From positions 1-36,587 of the forward strand of contig DBTA01000024.1 in assembly GCA_002306815.1 (NCBI GenBank): a stretch of 36,587 nt of DNA, read 5' to 3'. This stretch comes from Dehalococcoidia bacterium UBA1328 (GTDB taxonomy: Bacteria; Chloroflexota; Dehalococcoidia; Lucifugimonadales; Lucifugimonadaceae). The translations under genes were made by a program, and so were the position numbers. The notes beneath the pieces are model-generated. The model made no database searches. It worked only from the letters and a program-made list of their open reading frames with translations, and was not told the origin of the DNA. This document shows, in pieces, positions 17,075 to 25,217 of the stretch (positions within the stretch are counted from its first letter, which is position 1; each line of letters begins with the position of its first letter).

Positions 17075-18160
17075 ATGTTTTTCGGCAACAAAGCCTTTTG
17101 GCTCGGCGCGATTGGTAGCGCTGCTTTTTTAGCCGTATTCGTTTTGTTGTTCGTAGATTTCGACACGATTGGTGACGTTCTTGTCGGTGCGAACTACACC
17201 TATATCGTCCCTTCTCTCGGGTTGTACTTCCTTGCCGTTTGGTTCCGGTCTGCCCGTTGGAAATTTCTACTCAAACCGCTGATCGGGAAACCCAGCAAGA
17301 GCATTTACTCAGTCGTTGTTGTTGGGTACATGGCAAACAATCTGATTCCAGTCAGAATCGGAGAGGTAGTTCGGTCGTACTACCTGAGCCTCAGAGAATC
17401 GTGCTCTGCTTCGGCTGCATTCGGAACTGTGGCTGTCGAAAGAGCTACCGATGTCCTCGCACTGCTTTTCATATTCGCAGTGGCAGGACTCATGGGAACC
17501 GTTGGAGTCGAACGAGCCGTGGGCGATCTTTCATCCGAAGTACCCGGCGGTGCTCCGATGCTAATGATGGTCGCACTGTTACCGTTCGTAGCCGTATTCA
17601 CGGTGGTTGTTGTTATCACGACTGTGAGTCACGGCACGGTAATCAGTTGGCTGGCCAGAACAATGTTTATGTTCGGTAAAGGTTTACGTGACACGCTACT
17701 CGGCATCGCTGCACGAATGCTTGAAGGACTTACCGTCGTAAGCTCAATTTCTAGCCTGGCGAAAGTTTTTGCCTGGTCGCTTCCTGTCTGGGCTTCAGAA
17801 GCTGCCATGTACTACCTAATCTCCCTTGGTTTTGATCTGCGGCCGATATTCGACAGTCAGGTTGAGTTCATCGCCGCCATACTGGTATTCACTTCTGCTG
17901 CAAATCTTGCAGGCGTTTTGCCGTCGACTGCCGGAAGCTGGGGACCCTTCGATTTCTTCGGGGCAGCGGCACTCGTTGCTCTCGGCGTAGGGCAGGAGGT
18001 TGCGGCTGCTTACGCTCTTACGGTTCACGTTGCTCTCTGGGTACCACCGACCGTCGTTGGTGGAATACTCTTGATCCTCGATGGAAATTCGCTTTCGAAT
18101 CTAATGAAGGGTGCGACGGTGTCCGACAAATCACTCGCAGGGGAAGAATCAACCGCATGA
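17075..18160 (+). CDS. UPF0104 / lysylphosphatidylglycerol synthase transmembrane family protein (AglD-like)
   Basis: 361 aa from ATG 17075 (MFFGNKAFWLG...), 40 nt after the glycosyltransferase gene. A longer TTG-started form from 16982 would overlap that gene by 53 nt and add a polar leader. It has about eight membrane helices. The family's conserved loops are present: FRSARWKFLLKP, then NNLIPVRIGEVVRSYYL, then AFGTVAVERATDVLAL, and the late PSTAGSWGPFDFF segment. Related proteins act as flippases or dolichol-phosphate-linked sugar handling proteins (for example AglD in haloarchaeal glycosylation). Its place between two glycan-type membrane proteins and an FAD oxidoreductase supports a lipid-carrier or surface-glycan role. 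ATGA overlap joins it to the next gene. Confidence 0.85.
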   Translation: MFFGNKAFWLGAIGSAAFLAVFVLLFVDFDTIGDVLVGANYTYIVPSLGLYFLAVWFRSARWKFLLKPLIGKPSKSIYSVVVVGYMANNLIPVRIGEVVRSYYLSLRESCSASAAFGTVAVERATDVLALLFIFAVAGLMGTVGVERAVGDLSSEVPGGAPMLMMVALLPFVAVFTVVVVITTVSHGTVISWLARTMFMFGKGLRDTLLGIAARMLEGLTVVSSISSLAKVFAWSLPVWASEAAMYYLISLGFDLRPIFDSQVEFIAAILVFTSAANLAGVLPSTAGSWGPFDFFGAAALVALGVGQEVAAAYALTVHVALWVPPTVVGGILLILDGNSLSNLMKGATVSDKSLAGEESTA

Positions 18161-19494
18161 AAGTCGGAATCATAGGAGCTGGTGCGGCGGGCCTTGCTGC
18201 TGCCCTCGATTTTTCTGCTGGAGGACACAAGGTTGTCGTATACGAAGCCGCTCCGTTTATTGGTGGTCAGGCGTCGACAATTCCGGTTGGCGGAGCGCCG
18301 CTGGAACGCGGATACCACCACCTTTTCACAAATGATCAGGCGATTTTGGATCTGATGGACGATATTGGGGTGGCGGAGACCATGAAGTGGTACCCGTCAC
18401 GAGTCGGCACATATACGTCAGGCAAGGTCTACAAAACTACGACTGCTCTCGATCTATTACGCTTTGGTGCGATTCCATTCCTCGAACGAATCAAGCTCGG
18501 ACTCTTCGCTCTAAAAGTGGGGCGGATCAAGGAATGGCGTGATTTAGAGAACGAAACAGCCGATTTCTGGTTACGTGAGCGACTCGGTGGAGCGGCGTAT
18601 GACAAAGTTTGGGCACCACTACTAAAGGGGAAGTTCGGGAGCTTTTACGACAGGATCGGGATGCCTTGGTTCTGGTCAAAAATCCAAACCAGATTTGCGT
18701 CTCGCCAGGGGATACGGGGGCGAGAAATGCTTGGCTATCCCGATGGAAGTTTCGACACGGTGTTCGACAAGCTTCAAGAAGTGATTGAATCACGCGGTGG
18801 AGAGGTACATGTTTCCACCCCGGTCGAAAAAGTTGACGTAGTCGATGGAGTGGCTCGCGGACTTGTTGCTCGAACCGAGTCAGGCGAAGAAATTCGTGAA
18901 GAGTTCGACACCGTTCTCTCAACGGTTCCGTCGTTCCTGTTCCCAGACATGGTGGAGTTGCCAGACGACTACAAGAAGCGACTTCTTGATGTTCACTATC
19001 TTGCCGCCGTGGTGGTTATCCTGGAGCTGGAACGGCCACTTACCAACTACTACTGGATGAATATTGCTGACCCAGACATCCCGTTCCTGGGTCTGATCGA
19101 ACACACCAACATGCTCCCCAAGGAGTGGTATGGCGGTAAGCACGTTCTTTATTTGACCAACTATTTGGATCGCTCAGATGACGTTTACAAGATGTCGCAG
19201 GACGAGCTTCTGGATCTTTACCTTCCTCATCTGACCAAGTTCAATCCAGAATTCGATCGATCTTGGATTCAGGGCGTTCACTACAACGCTCTGAGCGCGG
19301 CGCAACCGATCATTCCAACCAACTATTCAAAAGCCATTCCCGATCATCGAACACCGGTTAAAAATCTGTATCTGGCGAACACTTCTCAGATATACCCGGA
19401 AGACCGTGGGACGAACTATTCGTTCAGAATGGGAAGAGAACTTGCTGAGATGATGATGAACGACGAGCAACGAAGCTGGTCGGTCTGGCAGTAA
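18157..19494 (+). CDS. NAD(P)/FAD-dependent oxidoreductase (flavin amine oxidase / UDP-galactopyranose mutase-like fold)
   Basis: 445 aa, ATG start in an ATGA overlap with the UPF0104 gene. The N-terminal FAD motif is GIIGAGAAGLAAAL (Gly7, Gly9, Gly12) ending at an acidic residue in VVVYEAAP. It continues with FIGGQAST, and a C-terminal FAD-binding segment near NLYLANTSQIYPEDRG. The middle of the protein (GGAPLERGYHHLF, FWLRERLGG, GTYTSG) resembles amine-oxidase-fold proteins found in polysaccharide loci, such as protoporphyrinogen-oxidase-like or phytoene-desaturase-like oxidoreductases and UDP-galactopyranose mutases. Tight coupling to the membrane glycan genes suggests modification of a sugar nucleotide, a lipid-linked sugar or a polyprenyl carrier. 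Precise activity is not determined. Confidence 0.85.
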   Translation: MKVGIIGAGAAGLAAALDFSAGGHKVVVYEAAPFIGGQASTIPVGGAPLERGYHHLFTNDQAILDLMDDIGVAETMKWYPSRVGTYTSGKVYKTTTALDLLRFGAIPFLERIKLGLFALKVGRIKEWRDLENETADFWLRERLGGAAYDKVWAPLLKGKFGSFYDRIGMPWFWSKIQTRFASRQGIRGREMLGYPDGSFDTVFDKLQEVIESRGGEVHVSTPVEKVDVVDGVARGLVARTESGEEIREEFDTVLSTVPSFLFPDMVELPDDYKKRLLDVHYLAAVVVILELERPLTNYYWMNIADPDIPFLGLIEHTNMLPKEWYGGKHVLYLTNYLDRSDDVYKMSQDELLDLYLPHLTKFNPEFDRSWIQGVHYNALSAAQPIIPTNYSKAIPDHRTPVKNLYLANTSQIYPEDRGTNYSFRMGRELAEMMMNDEQRSWSVWQ

Positions 19495-19536
19495 ACTGCC
19501 GCAAATGCATTCAACTAACTAAAACGAAACCTACGC

Positions 19537-20319
19537 ATGGGCAAACTCGACGGACAAATCACGATCATTACCGGAGCCGGAACAGGTATCGGTAGAGAAG
19601 CGGCATTAATGTTCGCTGAAGAAGGTGCGACTCTCGTACTGGCAGGTCGACGACTTGAGCCGTTGGAGGAGGTTGCCTCGATTATCAAGACAAATGGCGG
19701 GACAGCCGTGGCGAAGTCTGTAGACCTAGAGGACGGCGATGCCGCTGCTACGCTTGGAGAATGGACGATCGGCGAGTACGGTCACGTCGATATTCTCGTC
19801 AACAACGCGGGCCACAGTTCGAAGGTACGGTCAATAAAGTACGTAGGAACTGAGGAATGGGAGAGCGTTTTCAAGGTGAACGTTGAAGGCGTGTACCGTC
19901 TCACCCAGTCGGTTGTTGGCTCGATGATCGAACGAGGTGGAGGAACCGTGGTTACCATTTCGTCAATGGCAGCTCTACGCCCGGGATTGCTGGGTGGCGC
20001 GCCATACAGTGCAGCCAAGGCGGCTTCGTACAACCTGATGCGAGGTATCAACGCCGAGTTGAACGCTCAAGGCATTCGGGCATGCACGGTTCTACCCGCT
20101 GAGGTCGACACACCAATATTGAACAACCGACCTCACAACCCTGATGCAGATGCGCGAGCGACCATGATGATGGCGGAGGACGTTGCCGCGGCGATTCTTC
20201 TTTGCGCAACACTGCCAGGCCGAACCGTTATCGAAGAGATCGTGATGTCGCCGACACAACCACGTGACCGTTCAGTAGACATGGAAGCCGCACGAAACGC
20301 CGGCGCACCGGATCAGTAA
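19537..20319 (+). CDS. Short-chain dehydrogenase/reductase (classical SDR)
   Basis: 260 aa, ATG start, 42 nt after the FAD oxidoreductase gene. The classical SDR motifs are complete: cofactor motif TGAGTGIG (residues 12-19), NNAG (89-92), and the catalytic tetrad Asn115, Ser142, Tyr157 and Lys161 (PYSAAK). LAGRR after strand 2 suggests NADP(H) preference because an arginine pair replaces the usual acidic residue. It lies last in the plus-strand run and ends 2 nt before the stop of the convergent SRPBCC pseudogene. The substrate is unknown; a sugar or hydroxy-acid oxidoreductase would fit its neighbours. Confidence 0.9.
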   Translation: MGKLDGQITIITGAGTGIGREAALMFAEEGATLVLAGRRLEPLEEVASIIKTNGGTAVAKSVDLEDGDAAATLGEWTIGEYGHVDILVNNAGHSSKVRSIKYVGTEEWESVFKVNVEGVYRLTQSVVGSMIERGGGTVVTISSMAALRPGLLGGAPYSAAKAASYNLMRGINAELNAQGIRACTVLPAEVDTPILNNRPHNPDADARATMMMAEDVAAAILLCATLPGRTVIEEIVMSPTQPRDRSVDMEAARNAGAPDQ

Positions 20320-20321
20320 TC

Positions 20322-20722
20322 TCAGTCGCTGAGTTTCTCTGAGAAGTACTCAAGCATCGGGTTGAAGTAGAAATCCTGCCAACCCGATTCGTAATAATCC
20401 GCCTGTCCGTCGGGAAGATTCGAATGGGTCTGTGTGAGGCTCGTGCTGTTCGTGATTGGCTCGAAAACCAGTTCGAGAGATGAATCAGGATCAGTTGAAT
20501 CGTACTCAGAGGTGCGCCACGATTGCAGGATACGTTTGCTTTCATCAAGTTCGAGTTTATCCCATTGATCTAGCCGTCGTGAGCAGTGAATATGCCGGCA
20601 ATTTCTGTACTGGCTGAAGCTGGAGCCTGGGTCATCGCCGAGTGAGCGTCACTGGCTAGCCAAGCGGAATAAACCGCTTTAGGCGAGACGGGTAATTCTG
20701 TTGTGATGGTGAATCGTTTCAC
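20322..20722 (-). pseudogene. SRPBCC / AHSA1-type domain protein broken by a one-base frameshift
   Basis: Reading the minus strand from GTG 20722 gives KRFTITTELPVSPKAVYSAW and then GIFTAHDG, followed by a TAG at 20570-20572. From the -1 frame just after, DQWDKLELDESKRILQSWR leads through LPDGQADYYESGWQDFY to FSEKLSD and TGA 20322-20324. Both halves match one AHSA1 domain (the family has xDGYI-x-x-x-x-LEL-x-x-x-KRI-QSWR here). The total length is 401 nt, one short of a whole frame, so restoring one base near 20570-20575 gives about 133 aa. It lies 35 nt downstream of the third enolase paralog on the same strand. It could be a true pseudogene or a single-base sequence/assembly error. Confidence 0.78.
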
Positions 20723-20757
20723 GACATCAACCTGTTCGGATCAAAAAAGAACTGTAA

Positions 20758-22041
20758 TCAGCGCTTATCGGGGTTCGAGATCATATCCGGGTCTTTGCCG
20801 GTCCATGAATCGCGGTATTGGACACGGTGATTACCCGTTTCTCCCACGACCTCGAACACCGGTGACTCGTGACCACCCCAATGGAAGTGGTGACCGGGTT
20901 CATCTGAGATCTCAACCGTGATGTCCGAACGATCAAAAAGATCCCTACGAAGTCTCGTACCGAGCCCTGGACCTTCCGGGGCCAGCAAGTACCCATCAAC
21001 AACTTTGATGTTCGTCTCCAGGACTTTCTCGTACCAGCCGCCTTCGCCGTAGAAGGCCCTGCATGACTCCATCAGGAAAACGTTGGGAGCATTCATAGAT
21101 ATGTGAGCGCAGGCGAAGATGTTCACCGGTCCAGTCATGTCATGAGGTGCAACCGGACGTTGCTCCGCTTCGGCCATCGTGCAGATCTTCTTGGTTTCGG
21201 TGATTCCGCCAGTCCAGATTAAATCAGGCATCACCACCTCTGCCGCCCCGGCTTTGAGGTACTCACGGAACTGGTACTTGCTAATCAGACGCTCTGAAAC
21301 ACAGACTGGGGCGTCTATTTCATCCGCCAGTTTCAGGTGACTCTCGACGTTAGTTGGCTGGATGAGCTCTTCCTGCCACATCATGTCGAGATGATCCATG
21401 GCTTTACCGATCTTGATGGCTGAGTTTAGGTTCCATCTCCCGTGGCCATCGTTCGCCACTTCGATCTGATCTCCAACTGCGTTCCTAATGTCCTCAACCG
21501 GCTTGATAAGTAGCTTCAAATCTTCGTTTGAAATGTGCGTACCCCGGTTAAGATCGGCGAAATGATCCGTAAAGGCCCATTTCATGGCGGTTATGCCTTC
21601 GTCGACCAGGCTCTTCGCTAGAGTGCCAGCGTCGACTATCGCCATTTCCATGTCTTTGTTGTCGCCGTACTGACCGGTCGTGTTGTACGTCCGAATCTTG
21701 TCTCGACACGCGCCGCCAAGCATGTTGTAAATAGGTTGACCGGCAACCTGACCAGCGATGTCCCACAAAGCAATATCGATTGCTGAGATCGCCCTGGCTT
21801 CTGAACCTGCATATCCGTAGGCGTTCGCCATATCGAACATGTCCCGCCAGTGCCGTTCGATCGCAAGCGGATCCTTGCCAATCAGCATGGGAGCGAACAT
21901 TTCGTGAACGCAACCTGCGACCGCTCGTGGACCAAAAAAAGTTTCTCCGAGACCGACAAGACCAGAATCGGTTTTCACCTGCACCCAGATAATCATTGGA
22001 AATTCTTCAACCTGAATGGTTTCTACTGAGGCGATCTTCAA
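20758..22041 (-). CDS. Enolase-superfamily sugar-acid dehydratase, paralog 3
   Basis: 427 aa, TTG start at 22041 with GGAG about 8 nt upstream. It has the same architecture as the tandem pair at 877-3479: capping domain, then barrel with Lys154 (AMKW), Asp198 and His200 (NDGHGRW), Glu224 (WQEEL), Glu250 (CVSER), Asp273 region (MPDLIW) and His300-Asp301 (APHDMTGP). It has its own loop after residue 120 (TTGQYGDNKDMEM), different from both other copies, and a C-terminal part with HHFHWGGHESP. All catalytic positions remain, so it is probably an active dehydratase with another acid-sugar substrate. It is divergent from the RraA-like aldolase gene, which suggests common regulation from the 125-nt gap. 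Confidence 0.92.
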   Translation of the reverse strand: MKIASVETIQVEEFPMIIWVQVKTDSGLVGLGETFFGPRAVAGCVHEMFAPMLIGKDPLAIERHWRDMFDMANAYGYAGSEARAISAIDIALWDIAGQVAGQPIYNMLGGACRDKIRTYNTTGQYGDNKDMEMAIVDAGTLAKSLVDEGITAMKWAFTDHFADLNRGTHISNEDLKLLIKPVEDIRNAVGDQIEVANDGHGRWNLNSAIKIGKAMDHLDMMWQEELIQPTNVESHLKLADEIDAPVCVSERLISKYQFREYLKAGAAEVVMPDLIWTGGITETKKICTMAEAEQRPVAPHDMTGPVNIFACAHISMNAPNVFLMESCRAFYGEGGWYEKVLETNIKVVDGYLLAPEGPGLGTRLRRDLFDRSDITVEISDEPGHHFHWGGHESPVFEVVGETGNHRVQYRDSWTGKDPDMISNPDKR

Positions 22042-22082
22042 CTTAGGGCTCCACAGGTGATCGAATTGTTTATATCAGGGCA

Positions 22083-22093
22083 GGGAAGTTCCC
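22083..22093. repeat. Short perfect palindrome (possible operator) in a divergent promoter region
   Basis: GGGAA-G-TTCCC is an 11-bp palindrome in the 125-nt gap between the divergent third dehydratase (minus) and RraA-like (plus) genes. Such a site could bind a dimeric regulator of both. No regulator gene is adjacent, and a chance occurrence is possible. Confidence 0.3.
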
Positions 22094-22166
22094 AACCCAA
22101 AGGCATAATCTCGCCGTATTCTAGTCGACACATCTATTCATTCAACTTCGGAAGGAGACGACCGAC

Positions 22167-22817
22167 GTGGCGAAGAGTATGACTGAGCGTCTTGCTGCCT
22201 GTTACACCGGCGCTGTTTATGACGTGATGCGCGAAACGGGATACCCAAATTGCGTACTGCCACACGAAATACGACCACTGGACGACTCAAAAACACTTGC
22301 TGGTCCCATCTGGACGTGCAGTGGTCGAATTGATGAGTCGATCTCAGACGACGAATCCCTGATGGGGTGGACCGGACTGTTGAGCGCGGCACCTGCGGGA
22401 ACAGTTCTGGTTTGCCAGCCGAATGACTCCACTATTGCTCATATGGGCGAACTATCGGCAGAAACACTGAATCACCGCGGAGTTCTGGGGTACGTAGTTG
22501 ACGGCGGGAATCGAGATTCAGAGTTCATACGAAAACTCGGATGGCCCGTCTTTTTCCGCTACTTCACTCCAAAAGACGTAGTTGGCAAATGGAAAGTTGA
22601 ATCGATGGGCGAGCCGATCGTTATTGGCGATATCGATATCAGTTCAGGAGATTGGATTCTGGCTGATATTGACGGAGTTGTTGTTATTCCCCAGTCGATG
22701 ATCGATTCAGTTGTGACTCGCACCGAAGAGATCATGTCCACTGAAAGTGAACTCCGCACCATGATCTTGAACGGAATGGACCCGAAAGAGGCGTACAAAA
22801 AGTACCGTCTATTCTGA
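22167..22817 (+). CDS. RraA-family protein (HMG/CHA aldolase-like, oxaloacetate decarboxylase-like)
   Basis: 216 aa, GTG start with a good GGAAGGAG ribosome site upstream. It shows the RraA fold motifs: AHMGELSAET (around 91-100), then the metal/substrate loop GYVVDGGNRDSEF with Arg116 and Asp117 of the G-x-x-R-D signature, WPVFFRYFTP, and a C-terminal GDWILADIDGVVVIP. In the family this R-D pair binds the divalent metal and pyruvyl substrate in 4-hydroxy-4-methyl-2-oxoglutarate aldolases and oxaloacetate decarboxylases. RNase E inhibition is limited to the enterobacterial branch. Being divergent from a sugar-acid dehydratase, it is plausibly a retro-aldolase for a keto-deoxy acid. The substrate is inferred only. 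Confidence 0.88.
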   Translation: MAKSMTERLAACYTGAVYDVMRETGYPNCVLPHEIRPLDDSKTLAGPIWTCSGRIDESISDDESLMGWTGLLSAAPAGTVLVCQPNDSTIAHMGELSAETLNHRGVLGYVVDGGNRDSEFIRKLGWPVFFRYFTPKDVVGKWKVESMGEPIVIGDIDISSGDWILADIDGVVVIPQSMIDSVVTRTEEIMSTESELRTMILNGMDPKEAYKKYRLF

Positions 22818-22842
22818 GTATTGATATCTCGGCAATATTCCG

Positions 22843-22871
22843 TTGTCTGGCCTATTGGGCTCTGCTACGAT
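22843..22871 (+). promoter_or_regulatory. Candidate sigma70-type promoter for the nuoEFG operon
   Basis: TTGTCT (22843-22848) and TACGAT (22866-22871) are separated by exactly 17 nt and sit about 50 nt before the nuoE start. Each box matches four of six consensus bases. No experimental start site is known. Confidence 0.38.
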
Positions 22872-22921
22872 TGTGAACCGATTCTCGAAGTCGAATATTC
22901 CACTTTTTCGTTGAGGTTAAG

Positions 22922-23413
22922 TTGACTACTGCTGAGTCAGAGCAGAGCTCGAAATTACGTGAGCAAATCCGGCAAATCCTGAACGCTCAGGCGCAGCCAA
23001 CAATCACGGTTCTTTCATCGCTAATAGCGGTGCAGGACGTTATTCACTACCTCCCAGACGAAGCGATCAAAGAAACTGCAACATTTTGCGGTTCCACGAT
23101 CAACGAGGTGTGGAGTGTCGCATCGTTCTACACGAACTTCCGATTCACACCTCCCGGCGAGAAAACTCTTGATGTTTGCTGGGGACCTTCCTGTCATCTG
23201 GTTGGAGCACAACAGGTTCTTGACGCTGTTCAGGGCGTTTTTGAAATCAAGGAAGAGGGCGAAAGTCCAGATCGCAAGGTAACCCTCAAGTACAACACCT
23301 GCCTCGGCGCATGCGCTCAGGGGCCTGTCATTGCGATCAATCATCATTTAATTGGCAAGCAAACACCAGAATCCGCAGCGCAAATTGCACGCGAACTTCG
23401 AGGTCAGAGCTAG
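22922..23413 (+). CDS. nuoE: NuoE-like 24-kDa [2Fe-2S] subunit of NADH dehydrogenase/diaphorase
   Basis: 163 aa, TTG start preceded by GAGGT; the sequence opens MTTAESEQ. A short helical N-domain precedes a thioredoxin-like [2Fe-2S] domain. Four cluster cysteines are visible: Cys86 and Cys91 (CWGPSCHLVG) and Cys127 and Cys131 (CLGACAQGP), the standard NuoE pattern. It forms the first gene of an E-F-G module that oxidises NADH with NuoF and passes electrons through NuoG. No membrane complex I genes follow in this window, so the module could serve a separate complex I locus or a soluble NAD-dependent enzyme. Confidence 0.92.
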   Translation: MTTAESEQSSKLREQIRQILNAQAQPTITVLSSLIAVQDVIHYLPDEAIKETATFCGSTINEVWSVASFYTNFRFTPPGEKTLDVCWGPSCHLVGAQQVLDAVQGVFEIKEEGESPDRKVTLKYNTCLGACAQGPVIAINHHLIGKQTPESAAQIARELRGQS

Positions 23414-23453
23414 TACGAGCTTCTGAACCAGGATCCAGGGGACCAAAATACCA

Positions 23454-25175
23454 ATGCCAACACAGTTTGAAGAACTTCAAGCCCGCGCCAACAAGCGCTG
23501 GGCAGAATTGACTGAAGGCGACAGCGCCTGGATTCGTGTTGGTGGCGGAACTTCCGGTCAGGCTGCCGGGACAGACGCAGTGTTCGATGCTGCTAAATCT
23601 GCTGTTGAATCCACCGGTGTGAACGCAAACGTTTCGATGGTCAGCGCAATGGGGTTGATGTATCTCGAACCTCAACTCGATATACTCATGCCAAACGGCT
23701 CACGTGTTTTTTACGGCAACGTCGAATCTCACGAGGTCGCAGACATAGTCGAACACCATGTACAAAACGGTGAGCCACTCACTGAACGAGCATTTGCCTA
23801 CTCTGGAGGTGACGGATCGGGATTTGGAAACCTTCCCGAACTCAAGAGCATGCCAACAGTTGCTCTCCAGCAACGTATCGCCACTCGAAACTTTGGTGAC
23901 ACCGATCCTCACGATTTACTCCAGTACGTCGCCAATGGCGGTTACACGGCTCTGAACCGAGCTCTCACGGAAATGACCCCGGAAGAGATCGTCGACGAAG
24001 TAAAAGCTGCCGGACTACGTGGCCGCGGTGGTGCTGCTTTCCCCGCAGGTGTGAAGTGGAGCTTCCTTGCTCCGTCGAAAGCGCCGGTGAAGTACGTTCT
24101 TTGTAACTGTGAAGAGGGCGACCCGGGTGCTTTCAACGACAAAGGGATCATAGAGAACGACCCTCACACCCTGATAGAAGGGTTGATCATCAACGGATAC
24201 GCAACACGTTCAACGCACGGTTATGTATTTATTCGAACCGGTCATGAGCTTCCAATCGAAGCCGCTCGCAAGGCAATTGCCGATGCATATGAAGCCGGAT
24301 TGCTCGGAAAGAACATTCTGGGAACAGATTTTTCATTCGAAATGGAAGTTTCACTGACCGGCGACTCATACGTTGCGGGTGAAGAAACTGCGCTCATGGA
24401 AGCGATCGAGGGAAAGCGTTCGACACCTCGGTTTAAGCCTCCGTTTCCAGCCGCTGCAGGTCTCTGGCAAAAGCCAACCAATATCAACAACGTAAAAACG
24501 ATTTCTTACGTACCTGAGATCGTGCGCAACGGTTCTGAGTGGTTCAAAGGTATTGGTACTGAAACTACTTCTGGAACTGCGATTGTTTGCTTATCGGGAC
24601 ATATCACTTACCCGGGAATGTACGAGGTGCCAATGGGCATGACCATCCGGGAAGTGCTCGAAAAAGTCGGTGGGGGAGTTTCAGAGGGCGAACGCATCAA
24701 AGTTCTTCAGGCTGGCGGACCGCTCAACGGACTACTTGGCGAAGAAGCCTTTGACACCATGATCGATTTCGACGCGATGTCGGCAGCGGGAGCTTCTATT
24801 GGCTCTGGCGGCATTATCGTTGGAAACGAGACGGTCAATGTGGTCGACCTGCTTCGGTCGCTTATAGCGTTCAACCAGTTCGAATCATGTGGAAAATGTT
24901 TCCCTTGCCGACTCGGGAACACTCATATGCTCGAAATTCTGGACAGAATGTGCCAGAACAAAGCGAAGTCAGCCGACCTAGCCTTGTTGGAAAGAGTTGG
25001 TACCAGCATGAAAGCCGGATCACTATGTGGGCACGGTCAACTTGGCTTCAACCCCATTGCATCTGCTCTGAAGTACTTCGGAGACGAGATCAAATCTTGC
25101 CTTGCCGGTGAAATCGCCCCAGGTGGCGTTTACGGCGATGGCACGATGATTCTACCTACACGAACCCGCCCCTAG
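23454..25175 (+). CDS. nuoF: NuoF-like 51-kDa NADH/FMN-binding subunit with N-terminal thioredoxin-like domain
   Basis: 573 aa, ATG start. About 120 N-terminal residues form a thioredoxin/ferredoxin-like extension without the usual cluster cysteines, as in HoxF/HydB-type long subunits. The core has the NADH-binding glycine-rich GLRGRGGAAFPAGVKW, then CNCEEGDPGAFNDKG for FMN binding, an SLBB domain (about 385-440), and the C-terminal 4Fe-4S site ESCGKCFPCR with Cys479, Cys482, Cys485 plus Cys525 (SLCGHG). It oxidises NADH (or reduces NAD+) via FMN and passes electrons to the N3 cluster. The extension is more typical of soluble hydrogenases, formate dehydrogenases and bifurcating enzymes than of classic NuoF. 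Confidence 0.92.
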   Translation: MPTQFEELQARANKRWAELTEGDSAWIRVGGGTSGQAAGTDAVFDAAKSAVESTGVNANVSMVSAMGLMYLEPQLDILMPNGSRVFYGNVESHEVADIVEHHVQNGEPLTERAFAYSGGDGSGFGNLPELKSMPTVALQQRIATRNFGDTDPHDLLQYVANGGYTALNRALTEMTPEEIVDEVKAAGLRGRGGAAFPAGVKWSFLAPSKAPVKYVLCNCEEGDPGAFNDKGIIENDPHTLIEGLIINGYATRSTHGYVFIRTGHELPIEAARKAIADAYEAGLLGKNILGTDFSFEMEVSLTGDSYVAGEETALMEAIEGKRSTPRFKPPFPAAAGLWQKPTNINNVKTISYVPEIVRNGSEWFKGIGTETTSGTAIVCLSGHITYPGMYEVPMGMTIREVLEKVGGGVSEGERIKVLQAGGPLNGLLGEEAFDTMIDFDAMSAAGASIGSGGIIVGNETVNVVDLLRSLIAFNQFESCGKCFPCRLGNTHMLEILDRMCQNKAKSADLALLERVGTSMKAGSLCGHGQLGFNPIASALKYFGDEIKSCLAGEIAPGGVYGDGTMILPTRTRP

Positions 25176-25217
25176 ACTAGCGCCCCACCAAGTGCCCATA
25201 CGTTCGGAGATAACTGC

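Noticed and set aside
20228..20548. Minus-strand 106-codon ORF
   Set aside because: It is out of frame with the SRPBCC coding sequence that it overlaps and runs into the SDR gene; the translation has no domain-like character.
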